The notes beneath the pieces are model-generated. The model was not told the DNA's origin, made no database searches, and worked only from the letters and a program-made list of their open reading frames with translations. This document shows positions 1 through 9,204 of a stretch of DNA of 64,000 nt, in pieces. The position numbers and the translations under genes were made by a program. Positions within the stretch are counted from its first letter, which is position 1; the number at the start of each line of letters is the position of its first letter. This DNA comes from Bin87 sp965219925 (GTDB lineage: Bacteria; Chloroflexota; Dehalococcoidia; Lucifugimonadales; UBA3495), in assembly GCA_965219925.1 (NCBI GenBank), contig OZ244795.1, forward strand, positions 1,240,001-1,304,000. The letters run 5' to 3'.

Positions 1-1
1 C

Positions 2-211
2 GTGGAAGGCGTCAAACCCAATTACAAAGACGTCGACAGACTGCGCCGTTATATCTCTGAGCAAGGGAAAATCGACCCTACCCGCAAGACTGGCACCTCG
101 GCTAAAAATCAACGTTTGCTGGCCATCGCAATCAAACGCGCGCGATTTCTGGCCCTCTTGCCGTACGCACCCGAGCACAGCGTTAACACGGGTATGCGTT
201 CCGGTCGGTAG
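2..211 (+). CDS. rpsR: 30S ribosomal protein bS18 (possibly 5' partial)
   Basis: Small-subunit ribosomal protein that binds 16S rRNA in the platform next to bS6. The protein shows the family core YKDVDRLRRYISEQGKI, then a basic stretch and the ending IKRARFLALLPY. It is 69 residues from a GTG at the second base of the window; the family is usually 70-90 residues, so the true start may lie upstream outside the window. It is followed after 9 bp by a foldase gene on the same strand. Identification is firm, the start is not. Confidence 0.93.
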   Translation: MEGVKPNYKDVDRLRRYISEQGKIDPTRKTGTSAKNQRLLAIAIKRARFLALLPYAPEHSVNTGMRSGR

Positions 212-220
212 CCGGTTGGC

Positions 221-1390
221 GTGAAAATGCTGAACCTGTCGTTGCCCTGGAGACGTGGCGCCGACGACGGTGTTGAAGAGCCGCCACCCGGGGGTCCGCG
301 GCCGGTACGCCGACGCGGAAGTCGTAACCGCCGTGTGGGAGAACGCGCCGGCGATACGGTCGCAGTTTCCAGAACCCGCCGGTTGCTCGAAAGCCGACGT
401 CAGCGGATCGCGCTTGTAGTTGGAGCCGTGCTCCTGCTGGCGATTGCCGGAGTGGTCGCGGCTGGAATTTACCAGGAATTCATTCGTCCGCCGCGTGTGA
501 TGGCTGGCGAAATTCGCGGCGTACGTTTCACGATGGGCGACTTGGTGGAGCGCATCCGTGTTTTGCAAGGCATCAACCGTTATCAGGGTGGTCAGGTGGA
601 CCTTAGCCGCGACCCGTTTGATCAGTTAACGAAACTGCTCCACGCCGAGATACTGCGCCAGGCGGCTCCCGGGTTGCAAATCAACGTGACCGACGAGGAT
701 ATCGATCAAGTCATCCGATCGCGTTTCAGGCCGGAACCGGATCCCGGACAGGAAGTTGATGACGAGCAACTGGACGCCGAGGGTGACAATAACTACGTGG
801 GGTTCCTGACCCAGGTTAACCTTTCCGATGCGGCATACCGTCGCATCGTCGAAGAACAGTTGCAGGAAAGCGGGTTGTTTCAGGTGATGTTGGCAAGCCT
901 GCCCGAAGCAGCCCCGCATGTGGAGGCCCAGATAATCGTGCTGGGCGCAAATTCCGACGCGGACCCAGTGGCGGTGCGCGAGCGGTTGCAGCTGGGCGAA
1001 GATTTCGCCTCAGTCTCTCGGGAGATCAGCGGTTCGGATGGCTACATTGGGTGGGTGCCCGAAGGCGCTATCACCGAATTCAATCGCCATCTATTTGGCG
1101 AAGACGGTGAACCACCTCTGTTGGGACCGGGTGATATATCGAGTTCCATCTTTGTGCAGGACAACATCGTGTTGCTGCAAGCCATCGGAGAGCCGGAAAC
1201 CCGGGAAATCGAGCCGGCGATGCAGTTTCAGTTAGCGGCAGCCAGGGTAGAGAAATGGAAGGCTGATCAATTGTCCCAGGGATCCGATGATGGATGGTCA
1301 AAAATCAACCTTGATAGCAGTCTCTACGAATGGGTTACGCAGCAGGTGCGCCTCACCCGACCGCGTGTAACCCCGGTTCCGCAACAATAG
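221..1390 (+). CDS. Membrane-anchored SurA/PpiC-like peptidyl-prolyl isomerase
   Basis: Predicted extracytoplasmic foldase. Residues 1-61 are an arginine- and proline-rich cytoplasmic tail, about 62-83 form a single membrane segment, and the rest is outside. The N-terminal SurA-like helical part has the conserved layout of LHAEILRQAAP followed by a VTDEDIDQVI segment. The C-terminal half has a degenerate parvulin-like region (GEDFASVSREISG, then DGYIGWVPEGAI and GDISSSIF). The parvulin core is weak, so isomerase activity is uncertain and chaperone activity alone is possible. Start is GTG at 221, 9 bp after rpsR. Family assignment is by sequence pattern only. Confidence 0.72.
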   Translation: MKMLNLSLPWRRGADDGVEEPPPGGPRPVRRRGSRNRRVGERAGDTVAVSRTRRLLESRRQRIALVVGAVLLLAIAGVVAAGIYQEFIRPPRVMAGEIRGVRFTMGDLVERIRVLQGINRYQGGQVDLSRDPFDQLTKLLHAEILRQAAPGLQINVTDEDIDQVIRSRFRPEPDPGQEVDDEQLDAEGDNNYVGFLTQVNLSDAAYRRIVEEQLQESGLFQVMLASLPEAAPHVEAQIIVLGANSDADPVAVRERLQLGEDFASVSREISGSDGYIGWVPEGAITEFNRHLFGEDGEPPLLGPGDISSSIFVQDNIVLLQAIGEPETREIEPAMQFQLAAARVEKWKADQLSQGSDDGWSKINLDSSLYEWVTQQVRLTRPRVTPVPQQ

Positions 1391-1416
1391 GCAGGTTGGG
1401 GTCGCAGGCGAGGCTA

Positions 1417-2736
1417 ATGGTTGGCACTACCCGAGAAATCAATATCGGATTGATGGGATTGGGAACTGTTGGCGGCGGCGTTGCCCTGGCCCTGACTGAC
1501 CACGCCAACAGCATCCAGCGCAAAACTGGATTCTCCGTCAACCTGCGCCACGTGTTGGTTAGGGATTCCGAAAAAACCCGCAACCCGGCGCCCCCGGAAG
1601 GGGTTCTAACCACGAATCCAGAGGACATACTGGCGGACCCGCAGGTTCAGATAGTGGTGGAAACCATGGGCGGGGACCATCCGGCCGGGGAGTATCTCCA
1701 GCGGGCTCTGGATGCGGGTAAACACGTGGTTACCGCCAATAAAGAGGTCATGTCCCGGCGTGGCCCTGACCTGTTGGCGCTGGCGCAAAAAAAGCGGGTG
1801 AACCTGCTCTTCGAGGCTTCCGCCGGCGGTGGCATACCCATCGTCGGCTGCTTAATGTCGCAGTTGCTGGCCAACGATATTCGCTCAATTCGTTCCATAA
1901 TTAACGGCACTACGAACTATATTCTGACGCAAATGGCCTGGCATCAGGCGTCGTTCGCCGATGCCCTGGCCGAGGCGCAAACCCGTGGTTACGCCGAAGC
2001 CGATCCAACCAACGACATAGAGGGTATCGACGCGGCTTATAAACTGTCGGTCCTGGGCAGCCTGGCTTTCCACCGTCGAATTCCCCATCACGCAATTCAC
2101 ACCGAGGGCATAAGTCGGCTGGGCCCTGAAGACTTCCGCTACGCCTCCGAATTGGGATACGCTATCAAATCCCTGGCGATCGCGGTAGTTCAATCCAACG
2201 GGTTGGTGCAGGCGCGAGTGCATCCCGCTTTGGTGCCCGAAAATCACCTGCTGGCCAAGGTTGACGGAGTGTATAATGCTGTTGAGGTCACGGGCGATTT
2301 GTGCGGTCAAATCATCCTGCATGGGCAAGGCGCGGGACGTGAAGCGACTACCAGTGCGGTGATGGGCGATATTCTGAATATTGTTCGCACCATGGGCAGC
2401 GCTAATATTCCACCACCGTTACCGGCGCTGGATGCACATGGCGACGATACCGACGGCGCCGTATGCCCTATTGATGAGCTGGCCAGTGCCTACTATATCC
2501 GTTTGACCTGTGCCGACCAGGCCGGCGTGTTGGCGCAAATAGCCCAAATCCTCGGGGATGGCAACATCTCGATCGCTACGGTGATTCAAAAAGATACTGA
2601 TCCTGGCAGCGGAACGGCTCAGTTGGTTATTACCACCTATCCCGCGCGGGAAGCGGACGTTCAGTTTGCGTTGGCAGCGGTCGCCAGGCTCGGCGTGGTG
2701 ATAGGGGTGAATAACCTCATCCGGATCGAGGAATGA
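1417..2736 (+). CDS. hom: Homoserine dehydrogenase with ACT domain
   Basis: Reduces aspartate semialdehyde to homoserine, the branch step to threonine and methionine. The N-terminal Rossmann motif GLMGLGTVGGGV follows the start. The catalytic region reads NKEVMSRRGPDLL, FEASAGGGIPIV and then NDIEGIDAAYKL. The C-terminal part (about residues 360-439) is an ACT domain, LTCADQAGVLAQIAQILGD, which in this family mediates feedback inhibition by threonine. The ATG at 1417 was chosen because it follows a purine-rich site and begins directly before the NAD(P) fold; an in-frame upstream start at 1330 would overlap the foldase gene. thrC follows 63 bp downstream. Confidence 0.96.
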   Translation: MVGTTREINIGLMGLGTVGGGVALALTDHANSIQRKTGFSVNLRHVLVRDSEKTRNPAPPEGVLTTNPEDILADPQVQIVVETMGGDHPAGEYLQRALDAGKHVVTANKEVMSRRGPDLLALAQKKRVNLLFEASAGGGIPIVGCLMSQLLANDIRSIRSIINGTTNYILTQMAWHQASFADALAEAQTRGYAEADPTNDIEGIDAAYKLSVLGSLAFHRRIPHHAIHTEGISRLGPEDFRYASELGYAIKSLAIAVVQSNGLVQARVHPALVPENHLLAKVDGVYNAVEVTGDLCGQIILHGQGAGREATTSAVMGDILNIVRTMGSANIPPPLPALDAHGDDTDGAVCPIDELASAYYIRLTCADQAGVLAQIAQILGDGNISIATVIQKDTDPGSGTAQLVITTYPAREADVQFALAAVARLGVVIGVNNLIRIEE

Positions 2737-2799
2737 ATCCGTCGGTTAGTCCGCTGTCGCCGGCAATTCAGCGAGTCACTACACTAGATTAGGGGTCTG

Positions 2800-3891
2800 A
2801 TGGGCATTGGGGTGTTACAAAGATATCGGGATTTGCTGCCCGTGAACGAGGAGACACCGTTGTTCTCCATGGGCGAAGGTGACACGCCGCTGGTGCGCTC
2901 CAGACGGCTGGGGCCCGAATTAGGTTGCGCCGACCTGTTTTTCAAGCTGGAGGGTTGTAATCCCACCGGTTCATTCAAAGATCGCGGCATGGTTGTTGCC
3001 ATCGCCAAAGCAATGGAAGCAAACAGCGTAGGCGTAATGTGCGCGTCCACCGGCAACACGAGCGCTTCCGCCGCCGCCTATTGCGCTTATTGTGGATTGA
3101 CCGCCTGGGTGCTGATTCCCAAAGGTGAAGTGGCGTTAGGCAAGCTGGCTCAGGCCATGGCCTACGGAGCGCGTATATTGCTCGTTGACGGCAATTTTGA
3201 TGCCGCATTGGCGCTGGTACGCGAATTTACCGCCAACAATCCCATTACGCTGGTCAACTCGGTTAACCCCAACCGGATCGAGGGCCAGAAAACTGCCGCC
3301 TTCGAGGTTTCGGATGATCTTGGCGATGCGCCCGATTATCTTTTCATACCGGTGGGGAATGCTGGCAATATTACGGCTTACTGGAGAGGGTTCGTTGAAT
3401 ATCACCAATTGGGACGTACGGAAACTCTGCCCCGCATGATGGGCTTTCAGGCCGAAGGCGCAGCGCCCATCGTGCGAGGCGCGCCGGTGGCCAACCCGCA
3501 AACCATCGCCTCCGCTATCCGCATCGGCAACCCGGCGAGCTGGAAACCGGCCGAACGGGCCCGGGACCAATCCGGCGGTGTTATCGATGCCGTTAGCGAC
3601 GATGAGATATTGGAAGCTTACCGGTTGTTGGCTTCACGCGAGGGTATCTTCGGAGAACCGGCTTCCGCGGCCTCGGTGGCCGGCCTGATTAAGATGCGCA
3701 GGAACGGATTGGATCTCCGGGGTAAACGGGCCGTATGCGTCATCACCGGATCCGGTTTGAAAGACCCGGATATGGCCGTAAGCAGCGCTCAGGCTGATAC
3801 GGTGGAAGTTAAGCCCAATTTGGAGGCGATTGAATCCGTAATCTTGGAATCTCTGACGCCCGCCGCCCGCAATGACTGGCCAGGCGGGTGA
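2800..3891 (+). CDS. thrC: Threonine synthase
   Basis: PLP enzyme that converts O-phosphohomoserine to threonine. The PLP lysine lies in NPTGSFKDRGM (about residue 60), and the phosphate-binding glycine-rich loop is PVGNAGNITAYW. The substrate loop CASTGNTSASAAAYC is present. At 363 residues it is the short, plant/Gram-positive-like form. It directly follows hom, so the two probably form one threonine unit. Start is ATG at 2800. The first 30 residues include GEGDTPLV, which is typical of the family N terminus. Confidence 0.96.
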   Translation: MGIGVLQRYRDLLPVNEETPLFSMGEGDTPLVRSRRLGPELGCADLFFKLEGCNPTGSFKDRGMVVAIAKAMEANSVGVMCASTGNTSASAAAYCAYCGLTAWVLIPKGEVALGKLAQAMAYGARILLVDGNFDAALALVREFTANNPITLVNSVNPNRIEGQKTAAFEVSDDLGDAPDYLFIPVGNAGNITAYWRGFVEYHQLGRTETLPRMMGFQAEGAAPIVRGAPVANPQTIASAIRIGNPASWKPAERARDQSGGVIDAVSDDEILEAYRLLASREGIFGEPASAASVAGLIKMRRNGLDLRGKRAVCVITGSGLKDPDMAVSSAQADTVEVKPNLEAIESVILESLTPAARNDWPGG

Positions 3892-3921
3892 TACCTGGCA
3901 GGAAGGCAAGGCACGCTAAAT

Positions 3922-4515
3922 ATGACCAGCGCTCCCAGAATCAACCAGGCCGCCGTAGCAGTGGCGGTTGGCACAGTGTTGAAATACATCGACGAGGATA
4001 GCGGACGGGAAGGTCTGTGGAGGACCCCGGACCGGGTTGCCGAGATGTATGGAGAGCTATTCGCCGGCGTGGGCAGAGACCCGGCGGACGAAATCGATGC
4101 CGTATTTTCTGATGACGTAACTCAGGATCCGGTGATGGTGCGCGATATCCCTTTCTTCTCCATGTGCGAGCATCATCTCCTGCCGTTCTTTGGCCACGCC
4201 CATCTGGTTTATGTGCCCAACCGTCACATAGCAGGCATTAGCAAGATCGCCCGTGCGCTGGATACGGCTTCACGGAGGCTTCAGGTACAGGAACGCCTCA
4301 CCGCACAACTGGCCGATGCAGTTTTATCCCGGGTGGAACCGTTGGCAGTGGCCTGCCGGCTGGAAGCAGAACACATGTGCATGTCAATGCGCGGCGTACA
4401 TAAACCCGGACACCGCGTGGTTACCACGGCGGTTCGCCTGGCGACAAACTCGTCCGCCAACGGAAGCGGTTCCGCAGTGGCGCCGCGCGACCTGCTGGAT
4501 ATGCTGGGACACTGA
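3922..4515 (+). CDS. folE: GTP cyclohydrolase I
   Basis: Converts GTP to 7,8-dihydroneopterin triphosphate, the first step to folate and a source of 7-deazaguanine precursors. The zinc and catalytic motif SMCEHHLLPFFG and the later EAEHMCMSMRGV (second zinc cysteine) are complete. GISKIARALD and the C-terminal arginine/threonine strand VVTTAVR also match. The length of 197 residues is normal for the family. It lies 30 bp after thrC on the same strand; no other folate gene is in the window. Confidence 0.95.
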   Translation: MTSAPRINQAAVAVAVGTVLKYIDEDSGREGLWRTPDRVAEMYGELFAGVGRDPADEIDAVFSDDVTQDPVMVRDIPFFSMCEHHLLPFFGHAHLVYVPNRHIAGISKIARALDTASRRLQVQERLTAQLADAVLSRVEPLAVACRLEAEHMCMSMRGVHKPGHRVVTTAVRLATNSSANGSGSAVAPRDLLDMLGH

Positions 4516-4536
4516 AGGACTTAACCGAGGAACTTG

Positions 4537-5559
4537 ATGCCCGAATCTCAAGAGCTCACGCCGATTACTTCCTTCGAGCAAGTCCGGCAGCAGTGGGAGC
4601 AGCTATTAACCCACTCGACGGTTAATAACCTGTATATCACTCCGGTTTGGCAGGAATTGTGGTGGGATGCCTTCCACGATGGATGCAGCCTGGCCGGGTT
4701 CTACACGTCTGATCCTGCCGGGGATGTTACGGCGATTGCGTCCCTCTCCCGGTGTGGCAATAACTACTCGTTGCTGGGAAACAGTGATACCTTCGACTAC
4801 AACGATTTCGTGATAGCCGAAGGCGCCGAAAACAATTTCTACCACACGCTTCTGGATGCCATCAGCGCCAACGGAGATCATCGACTCGAACTGTATTCCA
4901 TTGGCGAGGATTCACCCACGTTGACGATGCTCCCCGACCTGGCGCGCGAAACCGGGTTTGTCGTAGAGATAGAAGAGGAAGACGTTGCACCGCGCCTGGC
5001 GCTCACCGACAGTTGGGATGAATACCTGGCGGGGCTGAGCAAGAAAGACCGACACGAACTGCGCCGAAAGCTGCGTCGTTTGGAAGGCCACGAAAACTGG
5101 CGCTGGTATTGTGTGTCGGACGTGGATGAAGCCTCCCGTCGTATGGACGACTTTCTGGACCTGATGCGCCGAAGCGACGCAGCCAAGGCGGAATTCCTGA
5201 CTGCCGAACGCGAGGCTTTCTTTCGTCGGATGGTAGCCGGAACGGCGCGAGAGGGGGTACTGCAGCTCTTCTTCATGGAAATGGACGATAAGACTGTGGC
5301 GGCCTCGCTGTGCCTGGATTACGACGGCGTTCGCATGTTGTACAACAGCGGCCACGATCCGGAGTACCGGTACTATAGCGTGGGCTTGTTGCTGCACTCG
5401 CTCTGCTTGCGAGACGCCCTGGAGAAGGGGTATCGTTACTTCGATTTCCTCAGGGGCAATGAGCCTTATAAATACCGCCTGGGAGGAGTCGATCATCATC
5501 TCTACCGCATTACGTTGGAACGCGGTCAAGTAGCGGCCACTGAGGGCGTGCAGGGTTGA
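4537..5559 (+). CDS. GNAT-fold acyltransferase of the CelD/BioF2-like (Acetyltransf_6) family
   Basis: About 340 residues with the two-lobed layout of CelD/FemAB-like proteins. A first half contains GNSDTFDYNDFV and the second half contains ALTDSWDEYLAGLSKKDRHELRRKLRRL, the basic segment typical of this family. The terminal part AASLCLDYDGVRMLYNSGHDPEYRYYSVGLLLHS precedes YFDFLRGNEPYKY. Family members attach acyl or amino-acyl groups to polysaccharides or peptides. The next gene is a glycosyltransferase whose start overlaps this stop, so a role in cell-surface glycan or glycolipid modification is likely but inferred. ATG at 4537 is preferred over TTG at 4534. Confidence 0.75.
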   Translation: MPESQELTPITSFEQVRQQWEQLLTHSTVNNLYITPVWQELWWDAFHDGCSLAGFYTSDPAGDVTAIASLSRCGNNYSLLGNSDTFDYNDFVIAEGAENNFYHTLLDAISANGDHRLELYSIGEDSPTLTMLPDLARETGFVVEIEEEDVAPRLALTDSWDEYLAGLSKKDRHELRRKLRRLEGHENWRWYCVSDVDEASRRMDDFLDLMRRSDAAKAEFLTAEREAFFRRMVAGTAREGVLQLFFMEMDDKTVAASLCLDYDGVRMLYNSGHDPEYRYYSVGLLLHSLCLRDALEKGYRYFDFLRGNEPYKYRLGGVDHHLYRITLERGQVAATEGVQG

Positions 5560-6794
5560 CCAACGCCTCTTCCAATCGGGTTGCCCTGCTCTCGTATCAC
5601 GCTTGCCCACTGGCGGCTCCGGGCCAGGGTAAATCCGGCGGCATGAACGTGTACGTTCGTGAATTGGCCCGTGCGATGGCTGGATGCGGCGCTACAGTCG
5701 ATATATTCACTCGCGAACACGATGAATCCGGCGCGGATGGACCGCAGATCGCCGACGGCGTCAACGTGGTGCACATACGGGCCGGCGACCCCGATGTCCC
5801 CCTGGAGCATCAACATAATTATCTGGACGACTTCGTCGCCGGTATGCATGAATATCGTCTCGGGGAGTGCGCTGATTACCTTGCCGTGCATTCCAATTAC
5901 TGGCTAAGTGGGTCTGCCGGGGTTAAATTCGCGACGAATATCAATCGACCCCACGTGGTTACATTTCATACGCTGGCCCAGGTCAAGATGCAGTCGCGCT
6001 CCGGGGAGGCTGAAATCCCCGAACGCCAGCGAGCAGAAACGGAAATAATCGGCGCCGCCGACTGCATCATTGCCTACAGCGCACACGAGCGCGACGCCAT
6101 GGTGCGGTTGTATGGGGCCGATGCCAGGCGAATCGAACTAATCCCTTGCGGCGTGGATCTATCCCGTTTTCGGCCTCTGGGACGCGCCCGCGCCAATCGC
6201 GAGCTAGGACTAAATGGCAATAAGATTCTCTTGTACGTGGGCCGCATCGAGGCGCTTAAGGGAGTGGACCTGCTGATCCACACCGCCGCCCAATTGGAAT
6301 CGGACGAAACCGTGCGGGTGTTGGTGGTGGGCTCCGATGCGGATGGAGGCCGGGAGATCGCCCGTTTGCAACGGATGGCCGATGATCTGAATGTGGGCGC
6401 CCGTGTCGAGTTCGTGGGCCGGGTGCCTCAGGAGCGATTAGCCTGGTATTATTCGGCGGCCGACGTGTGCGTGGTACCGTCGTTCTACGAGAGTTTCGGG
6501 TTGGCCGCTCTCGAAAGCATGGCTTGCGGCACTCCCGTGGTGGCGTCGCGGGTTGGCGGCTTGCCGACCATCATTCAGCATGGCCGCACCGGTTACCTGA
6601 AATCATGGCGATGCCCGGAGTCCTTCGCAAACTCCCTGGAAATGATAATGGCCAACCGGAGCCTGCGGGATAGCATGGGGCGAGCCGCGAGACTCCGAGC
6701 CGAAGGATTGAGCTGGGACCGTGTTGCCCAGAGATTGCTGGAATTGTACGCAGGGTTGGCTGTCGACCGAGCCGGCAGGAAGGTGGCAACATGA
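5556..6794 (+). CDS. GT4-family glycosyltransferase (MshA/sucrose-synthase-like)
   Basis: Retaining GT-B glycosyltransferase of 412 residues. The N-terminal fold has GQGKSGGMNVYVREL, as in MshA and sucrose-phosphate synthases. The nucleotide-sugar fold starts at ILLYVGRIEALKGVDLLI and contains the EX7E-type segment PSFYESFGLAALESMACG. NDP-sugar donor and acceptor cannot be read from sequence; MshA-like inositol-phosphate transfer is only one possibility. It begins with a TTG that overlaps the TGA of the acyltransferase gene, indicating coupled translation, and its own stop overlaps the next ATG. Family firm, substrate unknown. Confidence 0.85.
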   Translation: MTNASSNRVALLSYHACPLAAPGQGKSGGMNVYVRELARAMAGCGATVDIFTREHDESGADGPQIADGVNVVHIRAGDPDVPLEHQHNYLDDFVAGMHEYRLGECADYLAVHSNYWLSGSAGVKFATNINRPHVVTFHTLAQVKMQSRSGEAEIPERQRAETEIIGAADCIIAYSAHERDAMVRLYGADARRIELIPCGVDLSRFRPLGRARANRELGLNGNKILLYVGRIEALKGVDLLIHTAAQLESDETVRVLVVGSDADGGREIARLQRMADDLNVGARVEFVGRVPQERLAWYYSAADVCVVPSFYESFGLAALESMACGTPVVASRVGGLPTIIQHGRTGYLKSWRCPESFANSLEMIMANRSLRDSMGRAARLRAEGLSWDRVAQRLLELYAGLAVDRAGRKVAT

Positions 6795-7636
6795 TCTCAG
6801 GCCGATTCCGTCGGCATTCCCCGGAGGGAGGCAACGACGGGCCCGACCGTCACGAACAGAGGCCCCATCCGCGGCATAGTTCAACCCACTTAATGGCTGT
6901 CGTTTTACGACATCTGGAGAGTCGGTTGGTGGCTGGACTCCTGGTGTTCCTGCCCATATTTGTAACCTATGTAGTTTTCGGTTTCTTCTACGACTTTATT
7001 GATCCGTTGCTGGGTCCGGTCTTTGACTGGCTCAACGTTCCCCACTACCCGGGATTGGGATTCGCTGCGATGGTCATAATCGTTTATCTAATGGGGTTGT
7101 TTATCGGCTGGGCCGTGGCCAAATTCCTGGTGCACCAATTCCACAACTTAATTGCGCGGGTGCCGGTTATTGGGGCGGTGTATAACACCACGCGGCAAGG
7201 AATCGATTTCTTGTCAGATACGCAACAGTCCAATTACCGCGGGGTGGTTCTGTTTGAATTTCCCCGGCTTGGGGTGCTGTCGATAGGATTGATCACTTCC
7301 GAGTTGGGAAAGTTGGACGGCGTCCAGGAATTTCTGTCCATTTACGTGCCGACCACTCCGATACCCTCTTCGGGTTATTTGGTGATACTGCCGGCGAACA
7401 GTGTTACGCCGACGGACATGAGTGTAGAGGAGGCGATGCGGATGATCATTTCTGGCGGGATCATTGCCGGCGACATTTTCCGGGACCGTACGATGATCCA
7501 GGATCGCTCAACCCCGAGCGAACATTGGCTGTGGGGTGGTGGCGATTCGATGAGCGGAGTCCATGTAATCGGGGGGAATCGGATCACTCGAACTGAAGCG
7601 AGAGAACCGGAACAATCGATTGCAATTACAGATTAG
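6791..7636 (+). CDS. DUF502 family membrane protein
   Basis: Small integral membrane protein with two strong hydrophobic segments (VAGLLVFLPIFVTYVVFGFF and the YPGLGFAAMVIIVYLMGLFIG region). The family signature follows: RVPVIGAVYNTTRQ and then FEFPRLGVLSIGLITSE, VPTTPIPSSGYLV and MSVEEAMRMIISGG. The function of DUF502 proteins is not established. The ATG at 6791 overlaps the glycosyltransferase stop; a second in-frame ATG at 6893 begins right before the first membrane segment and would drop a polar, histidine-rich 34-residue leader. Last gene of this plus-strand group. Confidence 0.85.
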   Translation: MISGRFRRHSPEGGNDGPDRHEQRPHPRHSSTHLMAVVLRHLESRLVAGLLVFLPIFVTYVVFGFFYDFIDPLLGPVFDWLNVPHYPGLGFAAMVIIVYLMGLFIGWAVAKFLVHQFHNLIARVPVIGAVYNTTRQGIDFLSDTQQSNYRGVVLFEFPRLGVLSIGLITSELGKLDGVQEFLSIYVPTTPIPSSGYLVILPANSVTPTDMSVEEAMRMIISGGIIAGDIFRDRTMIQDRSTPSEHWLWGGGDSMSGVHVIGGNRITRTEAREPEQSIAITD

Positions 7637-7639
7637 GCG

Positions 7640-7789
7640 TGTTGACATTTGAGATATAAGGCGATTTCGCTAACCTCAGCTCGTCATTCCCGCGCAAGCG
7701 GGAATCCAGAGTACCCTGAATATGAACGATGTCTGCTTTCCAAAGCGCCTGGATTCCGGCTTTCGCCGGAATGACTTGAAATGTCAACA
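7640..7789. repeat. Inverted-repeat element with nested REP-like palindrome
   Basis: Perfect 11-bp inverted ends, TGTTGACATTT (7640-7650) and AAATGTCAACA (7779-7789). They enclose a second inverted pair: GTCATTCCCGCG at 7683 and CGCCGGAATGAC ending at 7775, each arm itself a small hairpin with the stem CCCGC/GCGGG or CCGGC/GCCGG. No open reading frame. It lies immediately after the DUF502 stop and could form a long hairpin in the transcript. Confidence 0.6.
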
Positions 7790-7972
7790 GAACCTAGCCA
7801 ACCTAATCGGTCGAGGGTGGGGCAGTGTCCGAACCGGTAACCAATCTCTCCCGCCGACCTGGCCGGTAAAGCTGTTGATCCCGCCCAACACCGTGTTTGA
7901 AAAACCCACCGCCGCTGCGAGGACAGTGGTACCCCTGAGTAGGCCCGCACACAGGCCATCACGATATCCGCC

Positions 7973-8202
7973 TCACGCGCACCCGCTTTAATCTGTCATT
8001 GCGACCCCGTACCCGATGCGGGGGTTGGCAATCTCGTCGCCGTAGCAATGGTGGTTTGCCGGCGTGTGTTCAACCTCAACGGGATTGCCACGTGGTTCGA
8101 CAGGCTCACCATGAGCGGCTGCGCTCCTCGCAATGACAGGTGGGGGTGGGCACCCTTCGCAATGACAGTAGGCCAGTTTGGTTTCACAAAGTGGGTACGG
8201 AG
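7973..8202. repeat. MITE-like element, family R, copy 1
   Basis: About 230 bp with inverted ends beginning CTCACGCGCACCCGC and ending GTGGGTACGGAG, containing TGTCATTGCGA and TCGCAATGACA arms. Flanked by nearly identical 10-bp sequences CGATATCCGC (7963-7972) and CGATATTCGC (8203-8212), read as a target duplication. The rest of the 7.6-8.4 kb gap (7790-7962 and 8213-8396) shows no gene. Confidence 0.75.
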
Positions 8203-8396
8203 CGATATTCGCCCCTTGACACTATTGGAGGATTGTTGCAGAGTAATCCCCGGTCCCCAATTGAACCTGGGTGCGGTCGGCGGACCGTTTCGCGCTGAGG
8301 AACAACCGTGGAATCGTCCAAACGCAGGGCGGACTGATAGAATCGCCCATCCGATCACATCAAGTACACAAACGTTTGCCTTGCAGGAGACAGCCG

Positions 8397-9128
8397 ATGG
8401 AATTTGCCCCGGAACGTGCGCTGGTAATCACACCTCACCCCGACGACGCTGAAATGTGGGCTGGCGGGACGATAGCCAAATGGGTGAAGGCGGGTGCAGA
8501 CGTTCACTATGTGTTGTGCACCGACGGCGGCAAAGGAACCGACGACCCCGAAGTAACCTCCGAAGAATTGGCTGAGATTCGCAGCCGCGAGCAAATGGCT
8601 GCTGCCGAAATTCTGGGAGTGTCCAACGTCGTGATGCTGGGCCGACCCGACGGAGAGCTGGAGGATACGGCGGATTTCCGGAAAGAACTGGTCAGGCAGA
8701 TCCGGTTGGTGAAACCGGATGTTGTGTTGACTACCGAACCCTACCGGCGCAACATGCAATGGCACCGGGATCACCGGATTGCGGGGCAGGTTGCCTTGGA
8801 CGCCGTCTTTCCATACGCCCGCGACCATTTACACTTCGGCGACCTGTTCCTCAACGAAGGCATCGAACCCCACAAAACCGCGGCCATCTGGTTTTGGGGG
8901 TCTGAAAACCCCAATGTTTTTGTTGATGTGGCGGATGCTCTCGATACCAAGCTGGCCGCAGTAATGGCGTACCGCAGCCAAACGCGCGGGCGCTCCGAAG
9001 CGGAAATGAAAGGATTCGTTCGAGCCCGGGCGGAACAAAATGCTGAGATCGGCAACGCATCCGGCGAGGAAGATGTTGCCGGCCTGGCGTTGGCAGAAGC
9101 CTTCCGCAGGGTAACCTTCCGCACCTAG
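8397..9128 (+). CDS. PIG-L/LmbE family zinc deacetylase
   Basis: Zn-dependent N-deacetylase of 243 residues acting on N-acetylglucosamine-type or related amide substrates. The metal motif TPHPDDAEMWAGG is near the N terminus. The third metal ligand is in NMQWHRDHRIAGQVALDAVF, and LGRPDGELEDT matches the conserved substrate loop. ATG at 8397 follows AGGAGA at 8385-8390 with good spacing; a longer reading frame starting at 8271 would have no site. It stands alone between a repeat region and convergent minus-strand genes. The actual substrate (glycolipid, mycothiol-like thiol, or detoxification target) is not determined. Confidence 0.88.
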   Translation: MEFAPERALVITPHPDDAEMWAGGTIAKWVKAGADVHYVLCTDGGKGTDDPEVTSEELAEIRSREQMAAAEILGVSNVVMLGRPDGELEDTADFRKELVRQIRLVKPDVVLTTEPYRRNMQWHRDHRIAGQVALDAVFPYARDHLHFGDLFLNEGIEPHKTAAIWFWGSENPNVFVDVADALDTKLAAVMAYRSQTRGRSEAEMKGFVRARAEQNAEIGNASGEEDVAGLALAEAFRRVTFRT

Positions 9129-9204
9129 CACGCCGTGCCGGGTTCGGGTCAGTATAGAGAGAGCGCGGGAAGTCAGGAAGCCGTCTGACGATGAGGGATG
9201 GCGA

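Noticed and set aside
7973..8452. Open frames beginning MVVCRRVFNLNGIATW and similar ones near other repeats
   Set aside because: They are translations of the family R repeat itself and recur with every copy, so they are not genes.
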